Positions 54,276 through 64,000 of a stretch of 64,000 nt of DNA are shown piece after piece. The notes below the pieces were generated by a model. That model was not told where the DNA came from, did no database searches, and was given only the letters and a program-made list of their open reading frames with translations. Every line of letters begins with the position of its first letter. Position 1 is the stretch's first letter. Origin of the DNA: an aff. Roholtiella sp. LEGE 12411 (GTDB taxonomy: Bacteria > Cyanobacteriota > Cyanobacteriia > Cyanobacteriales > Nostocaceae). The DNA lies in the NCBI RefSeq assembly GCF_015206995.1, contig NZ_JADEXR010000005.1, forward strand, positions 1-64,000. Direction: 5' to 3'. Both the position numbers and the translations under genes were made by a program.

Positions 54276-55172
54276 ATGTTTCAGCCACAGGGATTTGAGC
54301 AACGCTCGATAAATACCTCACTAGGTAGAATGACGTATTATACTGCCGCTGGCTCACCTTGGCAGGATGATGTGACTGCAAAAGATGACCGAGAAACTTT
54401 GGTGTTTCTGCACGGCTTTGGTGGTGGGTCTTCTGCTTACGAGTGGTCGAAAGTTTATCCCGCCTTTGCTGCTGAATATCGGATTATTGCACCAGATTTA
54501 ATCGGCTGGGGTAGGTCTGAGCATCCTCCCCGGAATTATAAAATTGAGGATTACATAACAACGCTTCGTGAATTCTTCGAGCAGACTTGTACAGGGCCAG
54601 TCACAGCGATCGCTTCTTCTCTGACCGCAGCGTTTACAATTCGAGTAGCGATCGCTCATCCTGATTTATTCAAGTCTTTGATTCTCGCCACTCCCGCCGG
54701 ACTTTCTGACTTTGGCGAAGATTACACCCGGAGCTTTTTTGCTCAGTTAGTCAGCGTTCCAGTTGTTGACCGCTTGCTGTACAGCACTGGAATTGCCACT
54801 AGCGGGGGTATCCGCGGCTTTTTAGAGCAAAGGCAATTCGCCGAGCCTAATCGAATATACCAAGAAATCGTAGATGCTTATCTACAATCCGCTCAGCAGC
54901 CTAATGCTGAGTATGCAGCACTGTCTTTTGTCCGCGGCGATTTGTGCTTTGATTTATCCCTTTACATTCAACAGTTAACAACTCCCACCGCCATTATTTG
55001 GGGACAAAAATCTGAATTTACAGGGCCTTCCATAGGTCGCCGTCTTGCCGAAATTAATCCCCAAGCGATCCGATTTTTTCAACAGTTGGAAGATGTGGGT
55101 TTAACACCACAGTTAGAATTACCAGCAGTGACAATTGGGTTAATTCGCCGATTTTTGCCTTTGCTTAATTAG
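54276..55172 (+). CDS. Alpha/beta-fold hydrolase
   Basis: About 298 residues from the ATG at 54276 (MFQPQGFEQRSINTSLGRM); the GTG at 54222 would add 18 unsupported residues. The oxyanion-hole motif VFLHGFGGGSSAYEW and RIIAPDLIGWGRSEHP are classic. The nucleophile elbow is atypical, AIASSLTAAF rather than G-x-S-x-G, and the usual C-terminal catalytic His is not obvious near the end (EDVGLTPQLELP), so catalytic activity is uncertain. This form is common in plant-chloroplast and cyanobacterial hydrolases. Confidence 0.85.
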   Translation: MFQPQGFEQRSINTSLGRMTYYTAAGSPWQDDVTAKDDRETLVFLHGFGGGSSAYEWSKVYPAFAAEYRIIAPDLIGWGRSEHPPRNYKIEDYITTLREFFEQTCTGPVTAIASSLTAAFTIRVAIAHPDLFKSLILATPAGLSDFGEDYTRSFFAQLVSVPVVDRLLYSTGIATSGGIRGFLEQRQFAEPNRIYQEIVDAYLQSAQQPNAEYAALSFVRGDLCFDLSLYIQQLTTPTAIIWGQKSEFTGPSIGRRLAEINPQAIRFFQQLEDVGLTPQLELPAVTIGLIRRFLPLLN

Positions 55173-55254
55173 TGATTTGACAATGAGTTCATGGCAAATG
55201 ATAACTGACATATTTTGAGATTTTGGATAAAAAAGACAATATCTAATGATGGGA

Positions 55255-55400
55255 AAAAACCCTAGTTTAAACTAAGGTAAAATAGTCAGTTCTCAAAACC
55301 AAATCCACATAAGTGGAGCATATTCAGCCTGGGTCGGTCGCCAGGCTTTGTTTGTTTAGCCCCGACTATAATCTCTGTGTAAGGTTTTAAGGGGCTATAA
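55255..55400 (+). ncRNA. Candidate structured RNA or multi-hairpin 3' region
   Basis: Four structures follow each other: the near-palindrome CCTAGTTTAAACTAAGG (55261-55277), TCCAC-ATAA-GTGGA (55304-55317), AGCCTGG-8 nt-CCAGGCT plus TTGTTTGTTT (55326-55357), and TAGCCCC ... GGGGCTA (55357-55397). The third has terminator form. The density is greater than a single terminator needs, so a small RNA or a structured leader is possible. No known RNA family was recognised. Confidence 0.35.
55326..55357 (+). terminator. Rho-independent-type terminator
   Basis: The 7-bp stem AGCCTGG / CCAGGCT with an 8-nt loop is followed by TTGTTTGTTT, 154 bp beyond the hydrolase stop. Confidence 0.6.
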
Positions 55401-55435
55401 CTGCTTACTAATAGCTCTCATTTAAGCTATTTTAC

Positions 55436-55969
55436 TTATTTGTCCTTTAATCTAACATCAATAACAGTTGCATTGAAGTTGTAGTTAAAGCCTTCCAACT
55501 CAAATGGCATACCGATTTTAACTTTACTGTTACCAATAACTGGGCCGCTTTCAGTGACTTGGGCTTTACCATCTAAAGTCAAAAGTAAATCTGTACTAAA
55601 ATTGTTACTTTTTGGATCTGGCAATTCTTTAACAGAACCATCGGGTTGAAAAACATTTATTGTTCTGGGTAGCTGTTGAATTGATTTAATCTCAATCTGA
55701 CCATAAGGTTGATTGCGGATAATCACATTAGTTTTACCACCTTTTTTTAATCCGTTGTTGAATAATTGTTCAGGGTCGCGCACATTCAAACCACGAACGA
55801 CTAAGTCTACTTCTATGGGTACTGTCTTTGTACCGACTTGAGCAACAGAACCAGAAGTACCAGGAAAGAAAAAGATGCCAAATATAACTAGCAGAATTAT
55901 CAGTGCAGCACCTAAATCTAGGAGATTGATTTTACCGAACAGGCGACCTTTAGAATCTAATATAGCCAT
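55436..55969 (-). CDS. DUF4330 membrane-anchored protein
   Basis: A 177-residue protein. The short cytoplasmic start MAILDSKGRLFGKINLLD is followed by one membrane helix (about 18-36, LGAALIILLVIFGIFFF) and a beta-rich periplasmic domain. The N-terminal D-x-KGRLFGKINLLDL motif is the mark of the DUF4330 family, found widely in cyanobacteria with no known role. It is divergent from the M48 peptidase gene. Confidence 0.85.
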   Translation of the reverse strand: MAILDSKGRLFGKINLLDLGAALIILLVIFGIFFFPGTSGSVAQVGTKTVPIEVDLVVRGLNVRDPEQLFNNGLKKGGKTNVIIRNQPYGQIEIKSIQQLPRTINVFQPDGSVKELPDPKSNNFSTDLLLTLDGKAQVTESGPVIGNSKVKIGMPFELEGFNYNFNATVIDVRLKDK

Positions 55970-56381
55970 AACGAATTTTCCTAAATATGAGCCGAGTAAT
56001 TGATTGTAGCAACAAGGTTTTTGAGGGTAACGGCAATATTCCCTACTTGGTAATATTCAAAGTGACTAGGCGTTGCGGTTATGCGACAGTTTATCACGTC
56101 TGTTGAAAGTTCGAGTGCAGGAAGCTGTCCCTCAAAGGTGGTAAAACAGACCATCCAAAATGTACCCTAGTCCCCAGTCTTTGCGAAACAAAGGCTTATC
56201 CATCTCTAAACAAACAAAGATAAGGGGTTTTCACAAAGACTAATCCTTGGGGCTATATCTGACAACAAGCTATTAGGCATCTTTGGTGTTATGTTTAAAA
56301 TGCAACTTAGAATGCTCTAACTCCGTCTCATAATTTGTTTGATCATTTTATATTCTCCCAAGATTATCTTCATATCGGATT
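55970..56381. other. Intergenic divergent region with long stem-loop
   Basis: 412 bp between the DUF4330 and M48 genes. A long imperfect stem-loop spans 56176-56241: AGTCTTTG-C-GAAA pairs with TTTC-A-CAAAGACT (12 of 13), and an inner CTTATC pairs with GATAAG. It lies about 140 bp upstream of the peptidase start. No ORF was seen. Confidence 0.5.
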
Positions 56382-57242
56382 ATGAGCAACTGGAAAGACT
56401 TTTTTGCAAATTACCCTTTGTGGCGGCGTCGCTGGTTCTATCCCTTAATTTCAGTAGTAGTCGCCCTAAGTCTATGTTTGAGTACACCTTTGCCTGGTAG
56501 AGCTATAGATTTATTTCCGCTTCTATTCCAGGGAGTTCAGGTACTTCAGCTTTCTAATATATCCCCACGCCAAGAAGCTGATCTTGGTAAGCAGATTAAT
56601 CAGGAAATACTGAGTAGTAAAGTCAGGCTTTATCGCAATCCTGAGATTAATCGTTATGTAAAACAAATTGGTCGTCGTTTGGCAGATAATAGCGATCGCC
56701 CCAATCTCTCCTATACTTTTCAGATAGTTGAAGACGATGCTATTAATGCCTTTGCCACGTTAGGAGGCTATGTATATGTTCACACTGGTTTGATCAAAAC
56801 CGCAGATAATGAAGCGGAACTAGCAAGTGTACTCGCCCATGAGATTGGTCACATTGGTGGGAAACATCTGGTTAACCAGATGCGACAAAAAGCGATCGCT
56901 AGTGGTATAGCAACGGCTGCGGGTTTAAATCGCAACGCCGCTGTGGGTATTGGTGTAGACTTAGCACTAAACCGTCCGCGCAGTCGCCAAGATGAGTTCG
57001 ATGCCGATAAAAGAGGATTAAGAACTTTGACACGCACTGGTTATGCCCAGTCTGCAATGGTTTCTTTTATGCAAAAACTACTGACAAAGGGTTCGGTTCC
57101 AACATTTTTAAGTACGCACCCCGCAACTAGCGATCGCATCGATTCCCTGAAACGTGCTATTAATTCTCAACCTAGCAATGGAAGTTATGGCTTGGATAAT
57201 GCTGCTTATAAAGCTAACATTCGAGTATTAGCGCGATCTTAG
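56382..57242 (+). CDS. M48-family zinc metallopeptidase
   Basis: A 286-residue secreted or membrane-anchored peptidase with an N-terminal hydrophobic segment (about 18-40, FYPLISVVVALSLCLSTPL) and the zinc motif HEIGH (153-157) followed by IGGKH. The third ligand is probably the Glu in RQDEFDADKRG (about 207). Family relatives (BepA/LoiP/YggG type) act in outer-membrane protein quality control. Its position in the periplasm and the STHPATSDRI end fit that group. Confidence 0.92.
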   Translation: MSNWKDFFANYPLWRRRWFYPLISVVVALSLCLSTPLPGRAIDLFPLLFQGVQVLQLSNISPRQEADLGKQINQEILSSKVRLYRNPEINRYVKQIGRRLADNSDRPNLSYTFQIVEDDAINAFATLGGYVYVHTGLIKTADNEAELASVLAHEIGHIGGKHLVNQMRQKAIASGIATAAGLNRNAAVGIGVDLALNRPRSRQDEFDADKRGLRTLTRTGYAQSAMVSFMQKLLTKGSVPTFLSTHPATSDRIDSLKRAINSQPSNGSYGLDNAAYKANIRVLARS

Positions 57243-57308
57243 TACCACTCACTGTGCAAATTCCGAATTCCATAAACCAAACTGCTTCCCCTGCTCTGTT
57301 ATCTAGTG

Positions 57309-58070
57309 TTATGCACTCTGCTTTTTGCGGCGTTCAGCTTTGATTTTGGCTGGATCAACGGCGATCACTGCTTCTTGCAAAGGTAGGGTGCGGAGATGGT
57401 GTTTATAAACATTAACTTGGTAAACCAGATTATTTGTAATATCCAATCCGGTTAACCAACCACTTTTGGGATGATAAGCACCAGTATCTATGTCTAACCA
57501 TCCTTGTCCTTGTGCTAGTTTCCCAGGAGTAACGCCTGGAAAAGTAAAGGTGATGGTGTGACCGATAATAATCTGTTTATCGGGGAAGTAGGGCTTTTCA
57601 ATACTGTGAAATTCGTCTCGTATCCAGCAAAGTTGATCGGCGGTTTGTTCTGCTACTGACTTGGAAGGGTCAACACCAGCATGAGTTAACCAAAAATCAC
57701 CCAAATCAAGATATGTAGGCAAAGCTTTAAACCAATCGAGATGCTCGTCGGGGATTGTGGCTTGATTGTAACTGGCTACGGTTGCTTGCCCTCCACTGTA
57801 CAGCCATGCTTGCATTCTTGGGGAGGAGACGCTTTTATTGGTCAGAATGCTTAATAACATCTGCTCATGATTTCCCAGCAAACATGGGTAGTTATTTTGC
57901 TTGACAAAATTTACTACTTGTGAACTATTAGGGCCGCGATCAATTAAGTCTCCCAGAAAATAGATTTGATCGTCTGATGTGGGGGCGATCGCCTCCAACA
58001 ATGTCATTAGACCTTCATAGTGACCATGTACATCCCCAATGACAACTCGACGGGGGCTAATTTCGCTCAT
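57309..58070 (-). CDS. Metallophosphoesterase (PPP-type phosphatase)
   Basis: A 253-residue calcineurin-like enzyme: metal motifs GDVHGHYEGL, GDLIDRGPNSSQV and GNHEQML, then WLTHAGVDPS and IIGHT. This is the arrangement of bacterial PPP-type Ser/Thr phosphatases and diadenosine tetraphosphatases; the two cannot be separated here. The C-terminus is basic (KAERRKKQSA). The protein is cytoplasmic. Confidence 0.9.
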   Translation of the reverse strand: MSEISPRRVVIGDVHGHYEGLMTLLEAIAPTSDDQIYFLGDLIDRGPNSSQVVNFVKQNNYPCLLGNHEQMLLSILTNKSVSSPRMQAWLYSGGQATVASYNQATIPDEHLDWFKALPTYLDLGDFWLTHAGVDPSKSVAEQTADQLCWIRDEFHSIEKPYFPDKQIIIGHTITFTFPGVTPGKLAQGQGWLDIDTGAYHPKSGWLTGLDITNNLVYQVNVYKHHLRTLPLQEAVIAVDPAKIKAERRKKQSA

Positions 58071-58175
58071 TGTCTCTCAGCTTGAATCATTTTGGCTAAC
58101 ACCTCTGCTACATTCTAAGCTGTTTAATTTCCGCAAATAAGGCTAAAAAATACTTAAAAAATTTTATTTCAATTT

Positions 58176-58366
58176 AGGACTTACGCAACTGGCACACAAG
58201 GCTTCTGGTATAAGAGTCAAGGGTCAAGGGGAGCCACTGCGTTGGGCGGCTCTGCCGACTTGAAGCAAGTGGCGTTCAAGGGTCAAGAATCAAGGTTTTT
58301 TGGACTTTTGACCTTTGACTCTGGACAACCTCTGGCGTTAAAAATATGACACTTGCGTAAGTCCTG
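58176..58366 (+). mobile_element. MITE family 2, long copy with internal repeats (191 bp)
   Basis: Bounded by AGGACTTACGCAACTGGCA and ACTTGCGTAAGTCCT, the same inverted ends as 19868-19970. The interior differs: GAGTCAAGGGTCAAGGG heptads, then a small repeat (CCACTGCGTTGGGCGGCTCT) that recurs inverted near 60289-60325, then more heptads with an inverted half. It seems to be a composite in which other repeats have landed between the ends. Confidence 0.65.
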
Positions 58367-58416
58367 TCAATTATTATCCCAGGAATTAAGAAAGTTTTGA
58401 ATTAATAAATAGAAAA

Positions 58417-58441
58417 TGGGATGAGCGACGTGCCCATCCCA
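58417..58441 (-). terminator. Terminator downstream of ahcY
   Basis: TGGGATG and CATCCCA pair around an 11-nt loop. On the minus strand the hairpin is followed by TTTTCTATTT. It is about 75 bp beyond the ahcY stop. Confidence 0.6.
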
Positions 58442-58513
58442 CAGAAAAAAGTTAAAAAATGGAGTGTGGCTTAAGCTCTACTGTTGGAGCTATGAGCAAA
58501 TTCCAAGATTAGC

Positions 58514-60175
<1,662 letters not shown>

Positions 60176-60176
<1 letters not shown>

Positions 60177-60182
60177 AGGAGG
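60176..60182 (+). promoter_or_regulatory. Ribosome binding site AAGGAGG deciding the MscS start
   Basis: AAGGAGG lies 7 bases before a GTG at 60190. It is the strongest Shine-Dalgarno match near this gene and supports GTG 60190 over TTG 60157 or ATG 60211. Confidence 0.65.
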
Positions 60183-60189
60183 TTTTTTA

Positions 60190-62019
60190 GTGCGCTTTCA
60201 ATTTTTGGCAATGTCAATCGACAAGCCCTTTGGGTTCGCAGCCTACGGAGGAGCCAGCGCGGTTTTGGGGGTATCCACGCCACTTCCTTCAAGTCGGCAG
60301 AGCCTCCCAACGGAGTGGGAGGCATTTTCACAAATACAATGCCTCGGTAACATCCCAAAGCCCATACTAAGCCTGAAGAGGGGGGTGCAACCCCAAGGTA
60401 GTCTGGGTAGGGGCATAATAGTGGCGATCGCTAGTTCAATGGTTATGGCACTTGGGTCTTTACCCACTACAGCCCAGATTCCCTTTTTGCCGCAATTACA
60501 AGCTCCCAGCAGTGTGAGTAATGACTACAATAACAGAACTGTTTCTGGCTGGGTTTATTTGGATGGTCGCCAGTTGTTTCAAATAGCGGCTTCAAGAACC
60601 AACTTTCCTGAGCGTTTAGAAGATATCCAAAAGAAGTTGCAGACAATTAGCCAAAATTACTTTGAGTCATCTGCAAAAACAGTCAAGGTGGAGGTTCGCA
60701 AAGTAAACCAATTACCAGTAATTTATGTCAACGACCAATATCTGATGACCGTCACTTCCGAAGATGCTGGACTGCGACAGGTAGATATATCGACATCAGC
60801 AAATCAAATCGCCGAGGCTTTACAAGAAGACTTGCAACGGGCAAACCAAGAACGACAAACTCAGTTTCTTATCGATCAAGGTAAAATTGCTGCGGCTACT
60901 GGACTAGTAATGATTATCATGAGTTTAGGAGTATACGGCTGGCAGCGCCGTTCTTCAAGAAAAGATTTATTACAGCCTAGCCCTGCATCACCAGCTACTA
61001 AACCAATTACAACACAACTGAATCAACGGCAACAGCAGCATCTCCAAGAAGTTAAGAAACGATTGTTCCAGCTAACACAAGCAGGAATCTGGGGTGGTGG
61101 AAGTTTCATCATCTTGGGTCTATTTCCCTACACACGAGCTTTTCAGCTAGGAATTCTCAACGCCGCCCAATTTCCTTTAAGATTAGCTGTTGTAGCGCTG
61201 GGAACCTATGTAGCTATTCGTTTGAGCTATGCTCTTATTGACCGCTTCGCCTCAACTCTAATCAGCAGTGGTGCTTTTCTAACTCCAGAGAGTTCTGAAC
61301 GTCTACAACTACGAGTTTCTACATTTTCTGGTGTAACTAAAAGTATTGCTACTGCTGTTTGTGTAGGAGTTGGCATTTTGCTAGCTCTGGTTTCGTTGGG
61401 TATAGATATCGTTCCCTTGCTAGCTGGTGCTAGTTTAGTCGGTGTTGCGGTTTCCCTAGCTTCACAAAACTTAATTAAAGATGCGATTAACGGGTTTCTG
61501 ATCATCTTGGAAGATCAGTATGCTTTGGGGGATGTGATTGCTGTGGGAAATGTGGGAGGCTTAGTAGAAAATTTGAATTTGCGGATGACCCAGGTGCGAG
61601 ATTCAGAAGGAAGGTTGATCACCATTCCCAATAGTGAAATCAAAATTGTGGCGAATCTTTCTAGTCGTTGGTCACGAGCCGATTTAACAGTCCCAGTTGC
61701 CTATGAAGCTAATATTGACGAGGCTTTGAAGTTGATTGAAAATATAGCCTTGGAGATGGATCGAGATCCGCAATGGCAACGTCAAATTATTGAAACGCCC
61801 CAAGTTTTAGGAATAGATGTTTTTGGCGATCGCGGTTTGATAATACGTGTATGGATTAAAACACAACCCCTCAAACAATGGGATGTAGCGCGGGAGTATC
61901 GCCGTCGTCTAAAAGTTGCTTTCGACCAAGCAGGTATTTCCATCCCTGTACCTCAACAAGCAATTTGGGTGAATGATCCACAGTTGCTGAACTCTCATGG
62001 AAATGGCAAAGCTGATTAA
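60190..62019 (+). CDS. Mechanosensitive ion channel (MscS family)
   Basis: About 609 residues from GTG 60190. The extreme N-terminus (about residues 9-70) is encoded by repeat-derived DNA. A signal-type hydrophobic stretch (IIVAIASSMVMALGSLPTTA) is followed by a periplasmic domain (about 100-235) and a membrane helix (AAATGLVMIIMSLGVYGW). Further helices and the pore helix follow (LLAGASLVGVAVSLASQNLIKDAINGFLIILED). The MscS beta domain (GDVIAVGNVGGLVENLNLRMTQVRD...ITIPNSEI) and alpha/beta C-terminus complete it. It is a pressure-relief channel in the plasma membrane. Confidence 0.9.
   Translation: MRFQFLAMSIDKPFGFAAYGGASAVLGVSTPLPSSRQSLPTEWEAFSQIQCLGNIPKPILSLKRGVQPQGSLGRGIIVAIASSMVMALGSLPTTAQIPFLPQLQAPSSVSNDYNNRTVSGWVYLDGRQLFQIAASRTNFPERLEDIQKKLQTISQNYFESSAKTVKVEVRKVNQLPVIYVNDQYLMTVTSEDAGLRQVDISTSANQIAEALQEDLQRANQERQTQFLIDQGKIAAATGLVMIIMSLGVYGWQRRSSRKDLLQPSPASPATKPITTQLNQRQQQHLQEVKKRLFQLTQAGIWGGGSFIILGLFPYTRAFQLGILNAAQFPLRLAVVALGTYVAIRLSYALIDRFASTLISSGAFLTPESSERLQLRVSTFSGVTKSIATAVCVGVGILLALVSLGIDIVPLLAGASLVGVAVSLASQNLIKDAINGFLIILEDQYALGDVIAVGNVGGLVENLNLRMTQVRDSEGRLITIPNSEIKIVANLSSRWSRADLTVPVAYEANIDEALKLIENIALEMDRDPQWQRQIIETPQVLGIDVFGDRGLIIRVWIKTQPLKQWDVAREYRRRLKVAFDQAGISIPVPQQAIWVNDPQLLNSHGNGKAD
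60222..60400 (+). repeat. Repeat-derived insert at the 5' end of the MscS gene
   Basis: The words CTTCAAGTCGGCAGAGCC and CCCAACGGAGTGGGAGGC match, inverted, the small repeat inside the MITE at about 58230-58280. The insert encodes Gly/Ser/Pro-rich residues without membrane character (GGASAVLGVSTPLPSSRQ) between MSIDKPFGF and the signal-like segment, in frame. Confidence 0.6.
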
Positions 62020-62141
62020 GAATGCAGATTAATAAATCTGCAACTCATAAATCTAGGGTGAGTTCCTGCAAGATTTAGCCCTCTCTCTACTTTCTGGCTT
62101 TAGATATTGCCGCTTACCTAAAATAATACAAATGTACTATA

Positions 62142-62489
62142 ATGGATCTAGCGTCCACAAAGCCTGATAAAGTGCAAAACGGCTCTGTGACAACCTTCTG
62201 GAAGATGGATTCACCGGTTAGTCCTATGATCAAGCATTACATTCTCAACCTCAATCCGACTGCCAAACACGAATGGGATCGGTGTATTCTACGCGACCCG
62301 CTAACTGCCAAACGCCCAGAGATTGCCAAATTAATTGCCGAAGCAGTTGGTGCTGACGCAGGTAGCTATTTAGTGAGTATAAACATCGAAGTAACAGTGT
62401 TAGAGCAAGCTGCGGTACCTCAAGCCGAACAGCTCTCGCTTTTGTTTACAGACGTAAGTATACCGTCATCACTACGGGAAGTTGCTTAA
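62142..62489 (+). CDS. Conserved hypothetical protein
   Basis: A 115-residue protein. The conserved part probably starts at M29 (62226, MIKHYILNLNPTAKHEWDRC), followed by LRDPLTAKRPEIAKLIAEAVGADAGSYLVSINIEVTVLEQ. The upstream 28 residues may be untranslated. It is soluble and mixed alpha/beta. I recall similar cyanobacterial proteins but no function. Confidence 0.6.
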   Translation: MDLASTKPDKVQNGSVTTFWKMDSPVSPMIKHYILNLNPTAKHEWDRCILRDPLTAKRPEIAKLIAEAVGADAGSYLVSINIEVTVLEQAAVPQAEQLSLLFTDVSIPSSLREVA

Positions 62490-62640
62490 AACACAGTGCA
62501 TAATTGAGTAATACGGAGTTGCATTCAAACAATATTACTTGTGGTTGGGATAAAGGATTGAGGAGCTAGGAGAAAGCATATTCTGACTCCCCAATTCCCT
62601 CTCTACTACTGCGATTAACGCAATTTTGTACAAACAGACA

Positions 62641-64000
62641 TTAGATTGCAAAATTATTTGCGTTATTTAGAGAAGTAGCAGATACATCGCTGACAACCGT
62701 CAAATTAAGAGCACGACTCCTACCGGATGAACCATCTGGATCAATCAAAATAATGGTATCGCTTCCCTGAGTCTCAAAACGCAAGTAGCCGTCAGAAATT
62801 GCACTTGCAAAATTCAGGTTGCTTAAACCTAAACTCCGAAAAAGTTGCCTCAGAACAATCTTATCTGTGCCAATTTCCAAGTCCGTGATAGTATCTGCCA
62901 GATCTCGGATATTTGTATAAACAAACGCATCTGCACCTTTGCCACCCGTGAGGATATCTCTCCCTTGGTAGCCAGTAATAATGTCATTGCCAGGAGTACC
63001 CTTAAGAATGTTGCGACCAAATGTGCCATTAATAATATTTACTACTGCCTCAAATGCACCAATGTCCACTCTGCCGCCAGAGATGCGAGCAAAGCCAGAA
63101 CCGCGCTGGTCAAATGGTATTTTTTCCGTAGTATTGCCGTCGCCATCTAAATCTGTAGTATCAGCAGGCACATCAGCATTTTTGCCACCATTAATGGCGG
63201 GGCTGGCTGTGATCAGGGCATGAGTTTTAACTGCGCCGCCATTGTCTCGCAGCGTAGGATCTAGAACCTCAGTGATGGCAACGTTTAGCTGTTCGCTAGA
63301 CTTAAAGCCTGTACTGCCATTGAGGCTGCCGATGAGGTTATAACCGTTGCTGCTGAAGTTGCCTGCTACATCATCGGAATTAGAGCTAGTTTGACCATTG
63401 TCATTAGTAATTTTGACGTTACCAGCAATAATGCTGTTTTTCACTGTGGCAGAGCCAGAATTAGAGTTGTAGATACCAACACCACCGCTTTCTCCATCAG
63501 GGTAATCGAAATTGGAACCGTTGTTGAGCGTGATGGTGCTATTGAGCACGGTTACAGTACCAGCATTGTAGATGCCACGGCCAGAGTTGCCGCTAATAGT
63601 GCTGTTGCTGACGATCGCAGTACTAGTCTGATCATTATGAATACCACTACCAGCATTGCTATTAATAGTGCTGCTGATTATGGTCAAGATATTGTTATTA
63701 AAGATGCCGCCGCCAGCATTGCTATTAATAGTGCTGCTGATTATGGTCAAGATATTGCTATTAAAGATGCCGCCGCCGAAAATTGCTGAGTTGTTGTTGA
63801 TGGTACTGTTGATCACAGTCAAGGTACCACCATTGGAAATACTGCCACCACTACCATCTGCATAATTGTCGCTAAGAGTACTATTGCTTATCGTTGCAGT
63901 GCCAATATTGAAGATGCCGCTTGCGACCTCTGTATTATTGCCACTAATGGTGCTGTTGTTTAGCTCCAAAATGCTAGTGTTGTAGATGCCACCGCCGAAC
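62641..64000 (-). CDS. Beta-helix repeat protein with RTX-type C-terminus (5' end outside window)
   Basis: The reading frame stays open to the right edge, so this is the C-terminal part of a longer protein. Repeats of the form NSTISGNxGxGIxNxxxxTV (about 20-22 residues) indicate a right-handed parallel beta-helix. A choice-of-anchor-type segment follows (INGGKNADVPADTTDLDGDGN, GGRVDIGAFEA), then RTX calcium-binding nonapeptides (GTPGNDIITGYQGRDILTGGKGADAF) and a type I secretion-style C-terminus. It is probably a secreted surface or extracellular-matrix protein. Confidence 0.85.
   Translation of the reverse strand, partial: FGGGIYNTSILELNNSTISGNNTEVASGIFNIGTATISNSTLSDNYADGSGGSISNGGTLTVINSTINNNSAIFGGGIFNSNILTIISSTINSNAGGGIFNNNILTIISSTINSNAGSGIHNDQTSTAIVSNSTISGNSGRGIYNAGTVTVLNSTITLNNGSNFDYPDGESGGVGIYNSNSGSATVKNSIIAGNVKITNDNGQTSSNSDDVAGNFSSNGYNLIGSLNGSTGFKSSEQLNVAITEVLDPTLRDNGGAVKTHALITASPAINGGKNADVPADTTDLDGDGNTTEKIPFDQRGSGFARISGGRVDIGAFEAVVNIINGTFGRNILKGTPGNDIITGYQGRDILTGGKGADAFVYTNIRDLADTITDLEIGTDKIVLRQLFRSLGLSNLNFASAISDGYLRFETQGSDTIILIDPDGSSGRSRALNLTVVSDVSATSLNNANNFAI
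63652..63777. repeat. 63-bp tandem duplication within the beta-helix gene
   Basis: Two adjacent 63-bp units (starts at 63652 and 63715) differ at only one or two bases and encode two successive 21-residue coils (NNNILTIISSTINSNAG). The near-identity indicates a recent duplication. Confidence 0.8.

Larger units (their letters stand above)
58071..58513. other. Intergenic region with MITE and terminator, 443 bp
   Basis: It holds the long copy of MITE family 2 (58176-58366), with internal heptads and a small palindromic repeat, and the ahcY terminator hairpin (58417-58441). No gene. Confidence 0.6.

Overview
The window looks like chromosomal DNA from a filamentous, probably heterocyst-forming cyanobacterium (Nostoc/Tolypothrix/Calothrix type). 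Reasons: very many GCGATCGC (HIP1) octamers, a fused ThiO/ThiG gene, a helical carotenoid protein and a homologue of the OCP C-terminal domain, KirBac, DUF4330 and DUF1400 genes, a TPR-CHAT protein, and the heptad repeat arrays and small palindromes typical of Nostocales. All gene names rest on reading translated sequence and recalled family motifs; no database search was made.

Layout. 0-10 kb: thiO/thiG, a small membrane protein, a decayed ferredoxin, cimA, a methyltransferase, a CruA/CruP-like flavoprotein and a coiled-coil protein. 10-20 kb: an Ig-like/beta-propeller protein, a YcgQ/YraQ permease pair, a histidine kinase, a GH57 enzyme, an SDR and about 1 kb of repeats with two MITEs. 20-31 kb: DUF1400 hydrolase, Kir channel, MFS transporter, three tandem PRC-barrel/YsnF-AvaK genes, transketolase and GNAT. 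31-36.8 kb: small membrane protein, KDPG aldolase, two L,D-transpeptidases, then HlyD and MacB-type permease genes. 36.8-42 kb: an accessory block (Rpn-type nuclease, 21-bp repeats, TPR-CHAT protease, small convergent partner, small ORF) separating those export genes from a matching ATPase at 42.1 kb. 43-50 kb: helical carotenoid protein, HAD phosphatase, queG, CTDH, and a response regulator / PP2C phosphatase / anti-sigma factor cassette. 50-64 kb: WecG/TagA glycosyltransferase, FtsE-like ATPase, HEAT protein, hydrolases, M48 peptidase, metallophosphoesterase, ahcY, an MscS channel and a truncated beta-helix calcium-binding protein.

Two themes stand out. First, small intergenic-type repeats appear to have entered coding regions in frame: thiO (two or three sites), cimA, the CruA-like gene, the DUF1400 hydrolase, the MscS channel and the decayed ferredoxin. 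Heptad arrays also abut several start codons. Second, the CHAT block is the best candidate for an undescribed defence or cell-death module: a caspase-like peptidase with nine near-identical 46-residue repeats sits tail to tail with a small protein ending in a hydrophobic segment. No tRNA, rRNA or CRISPR array was recognised.
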